Assembly (NCBI RefSeq): GCF_000293785.1
Contig: NZ_AKZI01000094.1
Coordinates: 1 to 44,824 of the forward strand
Reading direction: 5' to 3'
Source: Rhodovulum sp. PH10
GTDB lineage: Bacteria > Pseudomonadota > Alphaproteobacteria > Rhizobiales > Xanthobacteraceae
DNA: 44,824 bases
Shown: in pieces, positions 25,407 to 33,511 of the stretch
Position numbering within the stretch: position 1 is the stretch's first letter
How the letters are laid out: each line of letters begins with the position of its first letter
The notes under the pieces: model-generated
What the model saw: only the letters and a program-made list of their open reading frames with translations
The model's database searches: none
Told to the model about the DNA's origin: nothing
Program-made: the position numbers and the translations under genes

Positions 25407-25646
25407 ATGCGTCGGAATATCGGGATCGTGCTTCGGACCGTGGTGATCGCGCTGGTCGGTGCCGTCGTGCTCGCCGGCTGCGGACGCAAGAGCGCGCTCG
25501 ATCCGCCACCCGCAGCCCAAGCCGCTCCGCCGCCTCCGGCACAGCCCGGGCTGGTGCCGGGCCTCGCGACGAGCGCCCCGCCCCCCGCCCCGGCGGCCCC
25601 GCCGCCGCGCGAGCGAAAATTCATCCTCGATCCGCTGCTCGACTAG
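25407..25646 (+). CDS. lptM: LptM/YifL-like small lipoprotein
   Basis: A 79-residue protein. The hydrophobic VVIALVGAVVLAGC ends in a lipobox (LAGC, Cys28), followed by the family signature GRKSALDPP and a Pro/Ala-rich tail. LptM is an outer-membrane lipoprotein that assists oxidative maturation of the LPS translocon LptD. The gene lies 48 nt upstream of lysA, the conserved partner position in proteobacteria. Confidence 0.85.
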   Translation: MRRNIGIVLRTVVIALVGAVVLAGCGRKSALDPPPAAQAAPPPPAQPGLVPGLATSAPPPAPAAPPPRERKFILDPLLD

Positions 25647-25694
25647 CGGTGCGGCCGTATCCCACGGTCGCCGCGCCCGAGCCCGAGACACCCC

Positions 25695-26960
25695 ATGCAC
25701 CATTTCTCCTACCGTGACGGCGTGATGCACGCCGAGGCGGTGAATCTCGCAAATCTCGCCGAGACGGTCGGCACCCCCTTCTACTGCTACTCGACGGCAA
25801 CCCTGACCCGCCACTATCGCGTGTTCACGGACGCGTTCGCCGACGTGCCGGCGCTGATCTGCTACGCCATGAAGGCGAACTCCAATCAGGCGGTGATCCG
25901 CACGCTGGCAAAGCTCGGCGCCGGCGCCGACGTCGTCTCGGGGGGCGAGCTGCAGCGGGCGCTCGCCGCCGGCATCCCGCCCGAGCGGATCATGTTTTCC
26001 GGGGTCGGCAAGACCGCGGCGGAGCTTTCGCTCGCGATCGACACCGGCATTCTGTGCGTGAACGTGGAGTCCGAGCCCGAGCTCGAGCTTTTGTCGAGCA
26101 TCGCCGCGGCGAAGGGCCGCGAGGCGCCGATCTCGCTGCGGGTGAACCCCGACGTCGATGCCGGAACCCACGCGAAGATCGCCACCGGCAAGGCGGAGAA
26201 CAAGTTCGGCATCCCGCTCGCCAAGGCGCGCGGGGTCTATGCCCGTGCCGCGGCGCTGCCGGGCGTAAAGGTCACCGGCGTCGACATGCACATCGGCAGC
26301 CAGATCACCGCGCTGGCGCCGTTCTCGGCGGCCTTCGCCCTGCTAGCCGACTTCGTCCGCACGCTGCGCGAGGACGGCCACACGATCGATCACATCGATT
26401 TCGGCGGCGGGCTCGGCATCCCCTATCACGACGGCAACGAGCCCCCGCCCCACCCCGACGCCTATGCCGGCGTCGTCAAGGCGGCGGCAAAGACGCTCGG
26501 CTGCCGGCTGATGTTCGAGCCGGGCCGGCTTCTGGTCGGCAATGCCGGAATTCTGGTGACGCGCGTGCTCTACGTGAAGCGCGGCGAAGCCAAGACGTTC
26601 GTGATCGTCGACGCGGCGATGAACGATCTCGTCCGCCCCACCCTCTACGAGGCGTTTCACGCCCTCCAGCCGGTGGTGGAGCCGCCGCTCGACGGGCCGC
26701 GGCTCACGGCGGACGTGGTCGGCCCGGTGTGCGAATCGGGCGATTTTCTCGCGCTCGACCGCGAGATGCCGGAGCCCAAGGCTGGCGACCTGTTGGCGGT
26801 GATGTCGGCCGGCGCCTATGGCGCGGTGCAGGCCGGCACCTACAACACCCGCCCGCTGGTCCCCGAGGTCTTGGTCGACGGCGACCGCTTCGCCGTGGTG
26901 CGGCCCCGCCCCACCGTCGCCGACATCATCGCCCTCGACCGCATGCCGGAGTGGCTCTGA
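25695..26960 (+). CDS. lysA: Diaminopimelate decarboxylase
   Basis: A 421-residue fold-type III PLP enzyme: CYAMKANSNQAV near residue 56 has the PLP lysine, followed by VVSGGELQRAL, MHIGSQI, DFGGGLGIPY, FEPGRLLVGNAG and the substrate-binding VCESGDFLA plus SAGAYGAVQAGTYN. It decarboxylates meso-diaminopimelate to lysine. Co-directional with lptM and probably in one transcript. Confidence 0.95.
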   Translation: MHHFSYRDGVMHAEAVNLANLAETVGTPFYCYSTATLTRHYRVFTDAFADVPALICYAMKANSNQAVIRTLAKLGAGADVVSGGELQRALAAGIPPERIMFSGVGKTAAELSLAIDTGILCVNVESEPELELLSSIAAAKGREAPISLRVNPDVDAGTHAKIATGKAENKFGIPLAKARGVYARAAALPGVKVTGVDMHIGSQITALAPFSAAFALLADFVRTLREDGHTIDHIDFGGGLGIPYHDGNEPPPHPDAYAGVVKAAAKTLGCRLMFEPGRLLVGNAGILVTRVLYVKRGEAKTFVIVDAAMNDLVRPTLYEAFHALQPVVEPPLDGPRLTADVVGPVCESGDFLALDREMPEPKAGDLLAVMSAGAYGAVQAGTYNTRPLVPEVLVDGDRFAVVRPRPTVADIIALDRMPEWL

Positions 26961-26966
26961 CGCGGC

Positions 26967-27269
26967 TCACGAGCCGGCATTCGCCCGCTCGGCGAGCGTC
27001 GGAAGCTTGTCGACCGCCTCGCCGACCGCGGCGCGGGCGACCCGCAGCTCGTAGAGCGTCTGCAGGCCGAGCCAGAATTCCGGGCTGGTGCCGAACCAGT
27101 GGCCGAGCCGGAGCGCGGTGTCGGCGGTGATGCCGCGCTGGCCGTTGACGATCGCGGTGATCCGGTTGACCGGAACGTCGATCTGCCGCGCCAGCTCGGC
27201 GGCCGACAAGCCGAGGTCGCGAAGCTCGTCGGCGAGATGCTCGCCGGGATGGATGGGGGTGCGGGCCAT
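26967..27269 (-). CDS. higA: HigA-type antitoxin
   Basis: A 100-residue XRE-family helix-turn-helix protein: MARTPIHPGEHLADELRDLG at the N-terminus is the HigA signature; the HTH is LSAAELARQIDVPVNRITAIV, followed by GQRGITADTALRLGHWFGTSPEFWLGLQ. It follows the toxin gene by 18 nt. It neutralises HigB and represses the operon. Confidence 0.9.
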   Translation of the reverse strand: MARTPIHPGEHLADELRDLGLSAAELARQIDVPVNRITAIVNGQRGITADTALRLGHWFGTSPEFWLGLQTLYELRVARAAVGEAVDKLPTLAERANAGS

Positions 27270-27287
27270 GTCGCCTCCTGGTCGCCT

Positions 27288-27572
27288 CTAATGGTAGTCG
27301 ACGATCTCGACATCGACGGGTCCGGGCGAGCCGGCCGGCCACCCGAAGCAGATCCGCCACTGGTCGTTGATGCGGATGCTGTACTGGCCGGCGCGATCGC
27401 CCTTCAGAGCTTCGAGGCGATTGCCGGGAAGTGCGGCGAGATCCTGCAGGCTGGCGGCGGCCTCCAGCCGGTCGAGCCGCTTCTCGGCCTGCCGGGCAAA
27501 GCCGGAGAACTCGCGGACGTGCTCGCCGTTCGCGAAACGCTCGGTCCGTCGATCGCGATAGCCGACGATCAT
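27288..27572 (-). CDS. higB: HigB-type mRNA interferase toxin
   Basis: A 94-residue RelE-superfamily toxin from ATG 27570-27572. An upstream in-frame start at 27593 would add seven residues but abuts the operator. The N-terminus MIVGYRDRRTERFANGEHVREF fits HigB start sequences (shown as MIVGYRDRRTERF). LPGNRLEALKGDRAGQYSIR and NDQWRICFGW carry the basic catalytic residues. It cleaves ribosome-bound mRNA. Toxin-first order with higA is typical for higBA. Confidence 0.9.
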   Translation of the reverse strand: MIVGYRDRRTERFANGEHVREFSGFARQAEKRLDRLEAAASLQDLAALPGNRLEALKGDRAGQYSIRINDQWRICFGWPAGSPGPVDVEIVDYH

Positions 27573-27593
27573 CGCCACCGAGGCTATCAGCAA

Positions 27594-27615
27594 TTACGCT
27601 TTACGTACAGCGTAA
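27594..27615 (-). promoter_or_regulatory. higBA operator palindrome
   Basis: TTACGCT (27594-27600) and AGCGTAA (27609-27615) form a perfect inverted repeat with an 8-bp spacer (TTACGTAC) that itself contains the palindrome GTAC. It lies 22-43 bp upstream of the higB start, where HigA autoregulation is expected. Confidence 0.6.
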
Positions 27616-27745
27616 CGAAAGCCCGCCCTCTCCTTCGCCGTCGGCCACCCGCCCCCCGCTGACATTGGCGTGATCGGACGCAATTCGGCCGCGGGGCCGT
27701 GCCAGCCTCGAAGACTCGCGTGTTATAGGCCTGGAGTGGACATTC

Positions 27746-27785
27746 CGGAGACCTTTGCGGAGACCTCGTTGCGGAGACCTCGTTG
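27746..27785 (+). repeat. Tandem 14-bp repeat carrying Shine-Dalgarno plus TTG
   Basis: The unit CGGAGACCTCGTTG occurs twice in full (27758-27771 and 27772-27785), preceded by a 12-bp variant CGGAGACCTTTG (27746-27757). Each copy holds GGAG six (four in the variant) bases before a TTG. The last TTG is the start of the DUF4175 gene; the other two are in other frames. Confidence 0.8.
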
Positions 27786-30335
27786 ACCGAACAGCCCGCT
27801 ACCGACAGGCCGACCGCCGCCGCTCCGGACCGGACGGCGGCCGCCCTCGCGCCGGCGCTCGCCCGTGCCCGCTGGGTCGTCTTCTGGGAGCGGCTGTGGC
27901 CCGCCCTCGCGCTGATCGCCACCCTGCTCGGCGCCTTCCTCGCCGCCTCCTGGCTCGGCCTGTGGCTGTCGCTGCCGCCGCTCGGCCGCATCGTCGGCTC
28001 GGTCGTCTTCGGCCTCCTGCTGCTCGCCGCACTGCTGCCGCTCGCCCGCCTGCGCTTTCCGTCGAAGGCCGCCGGCCTCGCCCGGCTCGACCGGTCGAGC
28101 GGCCTCGCCCACCGCCCGGCGACCGCGCTCGCCGACACCATCGCCTCGCCGTCCGACGACCCGTGGTCGCTCGCGCTCTGGCAGGCGCATGTCGAGCGCT
28201 CGCTCGCCGCCGTCCGCCGGCTGAAGGCCGGCATCCCCTCGCCCGGCCTCGCGCTGCGCGACCCGGCCGCCGTGCGCATCCTGGTTCTGCTTCTGGTCGC
28301 GGTGTCGTTCGTCACCGCCGGGGGTGATCGCCTGCGGCGGATCGGCGCGGCGTTCGACTGGCAGGGCGTGGTGGCGCCCGCGAATTTCCGGCTCGACGCC
28401 TGGGTGTCGCCGCCGCTCTACACCGGCCGGCCGCCGATCATCCTGCCGGGGGTGCAGCCGGGCGAGACGACGAGAAGCGACGTCGCCACCGTCACCGTGC
28501 CGGCCGGCAGCGTGCTGGTCGTGCGCGGCAGCGGCGAGGCGACCTTCGAGGTGGACACCAAAGGCGGGCTGGTGCCGGCCGAGGACGATCCGGCGGCGAA
28601 GGCGCCGGCCGGCACGGCGGAGCGGCGCTTCACCGTGCAGACGCGCGGCACCGCGACGCTGAAGGGCCTCGTCGGCCACGAGCTGGTATGGGCGTTCGAC
28701 GCGATCCCCGACAAGCCGCCGAGCATCGCGCTCGCCAAGGATCCGGCGCCGCAGGGGCGCGGCAGCCTGACGCTCTCCTACGCGCTCGAGGACGACTACG
28801 GGGTGATCGAGGCGCGCGCGCATTTTGCGGCGAAGCCCGACGCGGCCGGCACGAGCACCGGCCCTGGCACCGGCGCCGCCAATCCTGCCGCCACCCCGCG
28901 GCCGCTGTTCGATCCACCGGACTTCGCGCTCGGCCTGCCGCAGCTGCGCACCCGCAACGGGGTCGGCCAGACCACCAAGGACCTCACGGAAAATCCGTGG
29001 GCCGGCGCCGACGTGACGATGACGCTCACCGCCCGCGACGAGGCCGGCAATGTCGGCCACAGCGAGCCGCGCGACTTTCGCCTGCCGGAGCGGCTGTTCG
29101 TCAAGCCGCTCGCCCGCGCGCTGATCGAGCAGCGCCGCACCCTCGCGCTCGACGCCCAAAGCCGCGACACGGTGGCGATCGCGCTCGACGCGCTGGCGAT
29201 CGAGCCGGAGCGCTTCATCCCCGATCTCGGCACCTTCATCGGCCTGCGCGCCGTCACCTGGCAGCTTCTCCGTGCAAATTCCGATCAGGACCTGCGCGAG
29301 GTGGTCGGCGAGTTGTGGGCGCTGGCGACCCAGATCGAGGACGGCAACGTTTCCGACGCCGAGGCCCGCCTGCGCGCCGCCCAGGACGCGCTGCGCCAGG
29401 CGCTGGAGCGCGGCGCCAGCGACGAGGAAATCCAGAAGCTGATGCAGGAGCTGCGCGCGGCGCTCGACCAATACATGCGCGCGCTCGCCGAGGAGCTGCG
29501 AAAAAACCCGCAGATGGCCCGCCCGCTCGCCCCCAATGCGCGCGAGCTGCGCTCGCAGGACTTGCGCAGCATGCTCGACCGGATGGAGGAGCTCGCCCGC
29601 TCCGGCGCCCGCGACGCCGCCCGCGCGATGCTCGACCAGCTCCAGTCGATGCTGGAGAACCTGCAGATGGCCCGCCCCGGCCAGGGCGGCGACGACATGA
29701 TGCAAACGCTCGACCAGCTCGGCGAGATGATCCACCGCCAGCAGCAGCTGCGCGACAAGACGTTTCGCCAGGGCCAGGACCAGCGCGGGCAGCGCGGCGA
29801 GCAGGGCGAAGGCCAGCCGAACCCGAACGAGTTCGGCGAGCTTCAGCAGGGCCAGCAGGCGCTCCGCGACCAGCTCGGCAAGCTGATGGAGGAGCTGAAG
29901 AAGCGCGGCCTCACGCCGAACGGCAAAGGCGAAGGCGACGCGCTCGGTCGGGCCGGCCGGGAGATGGGCGACGCCGCCGGCCGGCTCGGCCAGGGCAATG
30001 CCGACGGCGCGGTGGACAGCCAGGGCCGCGCGCTCGAGGCGCTTCGCAAGGGCGCGCAGGGGCTCGCCCAGCAGATGCAGGAGCAGGCCGGCCAAGGTCC
30101 AGGGCCGGGACGGCCCGGCCGGTTCGGCCCGCCGCGCGCCGAGCAGGACACCGACCCGCTCGGCCGCCCGTTGCGCGGCCGCAATTTCGGCGACGACACC
30201 ACCGTCAAGGTGCCCGGCGAGATCGACGTGCAGCGCGCGCGCCGCATCCTCGAGGAGCTGCGCCGCCGGTTCGGCGAGGCCGGCCGGCCACAGCTCGAGC
30301 TCGACTACATCGAGCGGCTTCTGAAGGACTACTGA
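27783..30335 (+). CDS. TIGR02302/DUF4175 family membrane protein
   Basis: An 850-residue protein from TTG 27783. Two membrane helices lie near residues 37-58 and 64-87, a third near 165-180. An extracytoplasmic beta-rich region follows (FRLDAWVSPPLYTGRPPI, ARDEAGNVGHSEPRDF). Residues ~480-780 are helical and very Gln/Arg/Met/Gly-rich, with GQDQRGQRGEQGEGQ. The C-terminus (DIQRAR-like IDVQRARRILEELRRRFGEA) is the conserved family end. Function is unknown; the place downstream of lysA is conserved in this order. higBA is inserted between them. Confidence 0.88.
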   Translation: MTEQPATDRPTAAAPDRTAAALAPALARARWVVFWERLWPALALIATLLGAFLAASWLGLWLSLPPLGRIVGSVVFGLLLLAALLPLARLRFPSKAAGLARLDRSSGLAHRPATALADTIASPSDDPWSLALWQAHVERSLAAVRRLKAGIPSPGLALRDPAAVRILVLLLVAVSFVTAGGDRLRRIGAAFDWQGVVAPANFRLDAWVSPPLYTGRPPIILPGVQPGETTRSDVATVTVPAGSVLVVRGSGEATFEVDTKGGLVPAEDDPAAKAPAGTAERRFTVQTRGTATLKGLVGHELVWAFDAIPDKPPSIALAKDPAPQGRGSLTLSYALEDDYGVIEARAHFAAKPDAAGTSTGPGTGAANPAATPRPLFDPPDFALGLPQLRTRNGVGQTTKDLTENPWAGADVTMTLTARDEAGNVGHSEPRDFRLPERLFVKPLARALIEQRRTLALDAQSRDTVAIALDALAIEPERFIPDLGTFIGLRAVTWQLLRANSDQDLREVVGELWALATQIEDGNVSDAEARLRAAQDALRQALERGASDEEIQKLMQELRAALDQYMRALAEELRKNPQMARPLAPNARELRSQDLRSMLDRMEELARSGARDAARAMLDQLQSMLENLQMARPGQGGDDMMQTLDQLGEMIHRQQQLRDKTFRQGQDQRGQRGEQGEGQPNPNEFGELQQGQQALRDQLGKLMEELKKRGLTPNGKGEGDALGRAGREMGDAAGRLGQGNADGAVDSQGRALEALRKGAQGLAQQMQEQAGQGPGPGRPGRFGPPRAEQDTDPLGRPLRGRNFGDDTTVKVPGEIDVQRARRILEELRRRFGEAGRPQLELDYIERLLKDY

Positions 30336-30370
30336 TCAGGACTACTGATTGGAACGGCGACAGAGTTCGA

Positions 30371-30580
30371 CCTCGTCCAGAGGAGCACTCCGCAGGAGTG
30401 CGTCTCGAAGGACGAGGGCACGGTGCGGGCCTCATCCTTCGAGACGGCCGCTTCGCGGCCCCTCAGGATGAGGTCATAGTCTCTCGCCGTTGGTATGAGA
30501 CCCGGGCCTCATCCTTCGAGACGCTGGCGGAGCCTGCCTTCGGGCCGCGCGAACTTGGGAGCGGCCCTCGGGATGAGATC
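30371..30580. repeat. Three-copy CCTCATCCTTCGAGAC-type REP cluster
   Basis: The 370-bp gap between the DUF4175 gene and the YeeE-like gene holds three related elements. Copies at 30428-30474 and 30507-30580 begin CCTCATCCTTCGAGACG, have a GC-rich stem and end with a GGATGAG complement. The copy at 30371-30417 (CCTCGTCCAGAGGAG to GGACGAGG) is a diverged, inverted version. This is a widespread dispersed repeat in Hyphomicrobiales. No gene is seen in the gap. Confidence 0.75.
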
Positions 30581-30705
30581 ATGATCTCCCGCCGTCTTTC
30601 TGTATGATCGGAGGCGCGTTCTTCGATCGGCCGAAAAAGCGCGGCGGCTCCGGCACCGGAGCCGCCGTGCAGTCGGCGCCAACGTGGTTCCCCGGCTGTC
30701 GTGCC

Positions 30706-31344
30706 TCAGCCGTGCACGCGAAGCTGCGGCTTTCCCGGCACCGGCCGCGCTATTCCCTCAGCCGGCGGCGCGCCGAGATCACCGTCGGCATTCGCGCCGA
30801 TCTCGCTCCGCCACGGCCGCCAGCGCTCCAGCCCGACCAGCACCACGGCGAGCACCACCGCCAGCCCCAGCGCCCCCTGCCAATAGGGAATGCCGGCGAG
30901 ATCGGCGAAGGACAGCTTGCCGTCGCCCGCCGCGAACACGGTGCCCGACAGCCACGGCTGCAGATAGGAAAAGGCCACCGCGCCGGCGAGCCCGCCCAGA
31001 AGCGTGAAGATCGCATCGCGATAGCCGACGCCGATCTGCGCGAGCGTGGTGCCGGGGCAGGCGCCGGCGAGCGCGATGCCGACGCCGAGCAACAGTCCAC
31101 CGACGATGTCGGCGGCATAGAGCGCCGGCTTGAGGTGGAGCGACACCAGGCCGAGCCCGTTCAACACCGCGAGCACCACCGCGCCGGTCGCGACCGCGGT
31201 GAGAAACACCTTCAGCATGATGAAGCTGCGCAGCTGCATCTGGCCGACGATGATGCCGGGCTCGAACACCCGCGACTTCTCGAGGAAGAAGCCGAAGGCG
31301 ATGCCCATCAGAATTCCGACCGTGACGGCGAACGTGACCGACAT
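30706..31344 (-). CDS. YeeE/YedE family sulfur-compound transporter half (GACPGT type)
   Basis: A 212-residue membrane protein with about five helices. The conserved cysteine motif VGIALAGACPGTTLAQIGVG (key GACPGT near residue 95) is one of the two Cys loops of YeeE/YedE transporters such as the thiosulfate importer TsuA. The tail from ~185 is hydrophilic. Its partner gene lies 18 nt upstream and supplies the other loop, so the two look like a split version of the full-length protein. They sit downstream of the sox/FCSD genes; transport of thiosulfate or another sulfane species is inferred from context. Confidence 0.85.
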   Translation of the reverse strand: MSVTFAVTVGILMGIAFGFFLEKSRVFEPGIIVGQMQLRSFIMLKVFLTAVATGAVVLAVLNGLGLVSLHLKPALYAADIVGGLLLGVGIALAGACPGTTLAQIGVGYRDAIFTLLGGLAGAVAFSYLQPWLSGTVFAAGDGKLSFADLAGIPYWQGALGLAVVLAVVLVGLERWRPWRSEIGANADGDLGAPPAEGIARPVPGKPQLRVHG

Positions 31345-31362
31345 GAGGAAGCCTCCCTCGGC

Positions 31363-31884
31363 TCAGATGCGGCGGAGCAGCAGCACCGCGGTGGCGATGC
31401 CGCCGACGAACATCGCGGCGACCGCGACGGTGGAGCCGACCGCGAGCTGGGCGACGCCCGACAGCCCGTGCCCGCTGGTGCAGCCATCGGCGAGCCGCGC
31501 GCCGAACAGCATGAGGAAGCCGGCGACGAAGGCGACCGCGTAGCGCGCCGGCTTCGACGGCGTGCCGAGCGCACGCGCCCAGATCGGCGACACGCCGCGC
31601 CGCAGCGAGCGCGACATCAGCGCCGACAGGAAGGCGCCGACCGCAACCCCGCCGACCAGCGCCACCTGCCACCAGTTCTTGCCGGTCATGGCGACGTGCT
31701 TCGCCACATAGTCGATCTCGAGGATCGAGGGATCGGCAAGGCCGAACAGCCCGCCGCCCACCGTGACGAAGGACGACGACGCGCCGAGCGCCGTCGCGAT
31801 CAGCAGGAAGGCGGGGATTTGCAGAAGGCCGATCAGCACGCCGGCCACATAGGGCGACCACGCCTTGTCTGTCAGGGCGACCAT
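31363..31884 (-). CDS. YeeE/YedE family sulfur-compound transporter half (GCTSGH type)
   Basis: A 173-residue membrane protein with four to five helices and the family hallmark GARLADGCTSGHGLSG near residues 125-140, whose Cys is thought to pass the sulfur substrate along. It is half the length of single-chain YeeE proteins and is followed by the complementary half. Comparable genes are found in sox clusters, where SoxT is a YeeE-type protein. It has its own promoter and operator at 31985-32013. Confidence 0.85.
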   Translation of the reverse strand: MVALTDKAWSPYVAGVLIGLLQIPAFLLIATALGASSSFVTVGGGLFGLADPSILEIDYVAKHVAMTGKNWWQVALVGGVAVGAFLSALMSRSLRRGVSPIWARALGTPSKPARYAVAFVAGFLMLFGARLADGCTSGHGLSGVAQLAVGSTVAVAAMFVGGIATAVLLLRRI

Positions 31885-31984
31885 CGGCGTCTCCTCGCTC
31901 GGTTCCGTCGTCCGGTTCCGTTGTTCGATCGCAGGTTCGGTGGTCCGCCGCGGCGGCTCACTGGCGCCGTCACCGGATCACCCG

Positions 31985-32013
31985 ATCATACGCATTCGCA
32001 TGTTTGAATACAA
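31985..32013 (-). promoter_or_regulatory. Promoter of the YeeE/YedE pair with embedded ATTC-N8-GAAT operator
   Basis: On the minus strand TTGTAT (32008-32013) and TATGAT (31985-31990) are spaced by 17 bp, a good sigma-70 promoter. The inverted repeat ATTC (31994-31997)-N8-GAAT (32006-32009) fills the spacer and touches the -35. A repressor bound there would block polymerase. ATTC-N8-GAAT is, as I recall, the recognition motif of the ArsR-family persulfide sensor SqrR. Confidence 0.6.
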
Positions 32014-32073
32014 TGGCGACGACTCGGCCGGCCGCGCCCCTCTCGCACACCAAGCGGCGCCGAAACCGCTTCG

Positions 32074-33357
32074 CTATCCGAACATGTCGGTGGTCATGCC
32101 GCGATACCAGCCGACCGCCTCGCGGGCCTGTTTTGCCCGCAGCTCGGGCGGCTCGTCACGCTGCGACGTGTAGGGATCGAGCATGGTGATCGTGCCGTCC
32201 TTCGGCACGTAGCGGGCGCCGTTCTTCACCGCGTCGTCGGGCGCGATCGTGCTCCAGCAATGATTGGTGAAGCGCACCGGCAGCAAACGCTCGCCGAGCA
32301 GCTCGTGGCGGATCACCATCGCGGCGTTCTTCGCCTCGTTGTTCGCGGCAAATCCCGATTTCGGAAAATCGCCGCCGATCGCCGCATCGCCGATCACGTG
32401 CACGTACGGGTCGATCAGCGATTTCATCGTGCCGGCATCGACCGGGCAAAAGCCGCTCGCATCGGTGAGGCCCGCCGCATGCCCGAGCTCGCCCGCCACC
32501 TGCGGCGGGATCACGTTGACCAGCGCGGCCTTTATCGTCTCGAGGTCGGTCGTCACCGTCATCGCCTTCGGGTCGACCGCTTTGATGCCGCCGTGGATCT
32601 CCGGCGGCTGCCACTCGACCATGCCGGTATAGTGCCGATCCCAGCCGTCCGAGAACAGCGGCTGCATGGCGAAATGATCCTTGGCGTCGAGGATCACGAT
32701 GCGGGCGTTTTTCACGCCCCGCCGCTGCAGCGACAGCGCCATCATGCAGACCCGCTCGTAGGGCGCCGGTGGGCAGCGATAGGGATTGGGCGGCGCGAGC
32801 ATCACGATGGTGCCGCCGTCCGGCACCGCGTCGAGCCGGCGTTTCAGAAGCGCCACCTGCGCGCCGCCGCGCCACGCGTGCGGCATCGTCTCGGCCGCAG
32901 CCTGCGAATATCCGGGCACGGCGTCCCAGACGAAATCGATGCCGGGCGACAGCACCAGGCGGTCGTAACCGACCGCAGTGCCGTCGGCGAGCCACACTCG
33001 CCGCGCCGCGCGGTCGACCTCCGACACCGTGGCGAAGATCGGGCGAACGCCGCGCCCGATCAGATTGTCGTAGCCGTACTCCAGCGCCGCGTGAGGCTTC
33101 AGCCCGCCGAGATAGAGGTTCGAGGTGAACGGCGTGACATAAATGCGGTTCGCCTCGATCATCACCACGTCGAGGTCGGCGCCGTGCCGCAGCAGATATT
33201 TTGCCGCGGTGGCGCCGCCCGCTCCGCCGCCGACCACGACGACGCGCGGCCGCGCCTGGGCGATCGCCGGCGCCGCGAGGCCGGCCGCGAGCGAGGCCGC
33301 AGCCGCTCCCGCGCCACGGAAGAACGCCCGTCGGTCGATCGCGGCCCGCTCGGTCAC
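32074..33357 (-). CDS. Second SoxF/FccB-like flavoprotein (sulfide dehydrogenase flavoprotein subunit)
   Basis: A 427-residue protein from GTG 33355-33357, preceded by AAAGGGGG. The twin-arginine signal is IDRRAFFRGAG (residues 7-17) with cleavage near AIAQA. The FAD-binding motif VVVVGGGAGGATAAKYL follows. Redox-active cysteines match those of flavocytochrome c: Cys195 in YRCPPAPYER and Cys367 in NHCWSTIAPDD. The C-terminal flavocytochrome-binding domain is complete. It is a diverged paralogue of the gene at 33512-34777 but has no adjacent cytochrome, and a REP element separates the two. Sulfide oxidation in the periplasm is the likely role; a partner cytochrome is not visible. Confidence 0.87.
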   Translation of the reverse strand: MTERAAIDRRAFFRGAGAAAASLAAGLAAPAIAQARPRVVVVGGGAGGATAAKYLLRHGADLDVVMIEANRIYVTPFTSNLYLGGLKPHAALEYGYDNLIGRGVRPIFATVSEVDRAARRVWLADGTAVGYDRLVLSPGIDFVWDAVPGYSQAAAETMPHAWRGGAQVALLKRRLDAVPDGGTIVMLAPPNPYRCPPAPYERVCMMALSLQRRGVKNARIVILDAKDHFAMQPLFSDGWDRHYTGMVEWQPPEIHGGIKAVDPKAMTVTTDLETIKAALVNVIPPQVAGELGHAAGLTDASGFCPVDAGTMKSLIDPYVHVIGDAAIGGDFPKSGFAANNEAKNAAMVIRHELLGERLLPVRFTNHCWSTIAPDDAVKNGARYVPKDGTITMLDPYTSQRDEPPELRAKQAREAVGWYRGMTTDMFG

Positions 33358-33406
33358 GGCTGCCCCCTTTTCCTCCGATGCATCGGGACGACGAGCCGCC
33401 CCCACA

Positions 33407-33493
33407 CTCCGCTCGTTCCCGCGAAAGCGGGAATCCAGATGCCCGTCGCGCAGCCGCTGGGTCCCCGCTTTCGCGAGGACGAACGAACGTGGA
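33407..33493. repeat. REP-like palindrome between the two SoxF genes
   Basis: CTCCGCTCGT (33407-33416) leads into TTCCCGC-GAAA-GCGGGAA (33416/17-33433), then GTCCCCGC-TTTC-GCGAGGAC (33461-33480). The first half is nearly identical to 13920-13947. Confidence 0.75.
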
Positions 33494-33511
33494 GATGTCG
33501 CCCGCCCGCGC

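Noticed and set aside
27723-30095. 790-codon open frame antisense to the DUF4175 gene
   Set aside because: Leu/Ala/His/Arg-rich with no family features; it mirrors the wobble-GC of the real gene.
30371-30580. CRISPR array
   Set aside because: Copies are diverged, one is inverted, spacing is irregular and there are no cas genes; they are REP elements.
30604-32007. 467-codon rightward frame over the YeeE/YedE genes
   Set aside because: Composition is dominated by Arg, His, Asp and Glu, and both leftward genes have clear membrane helices and conserved Cys motifs.
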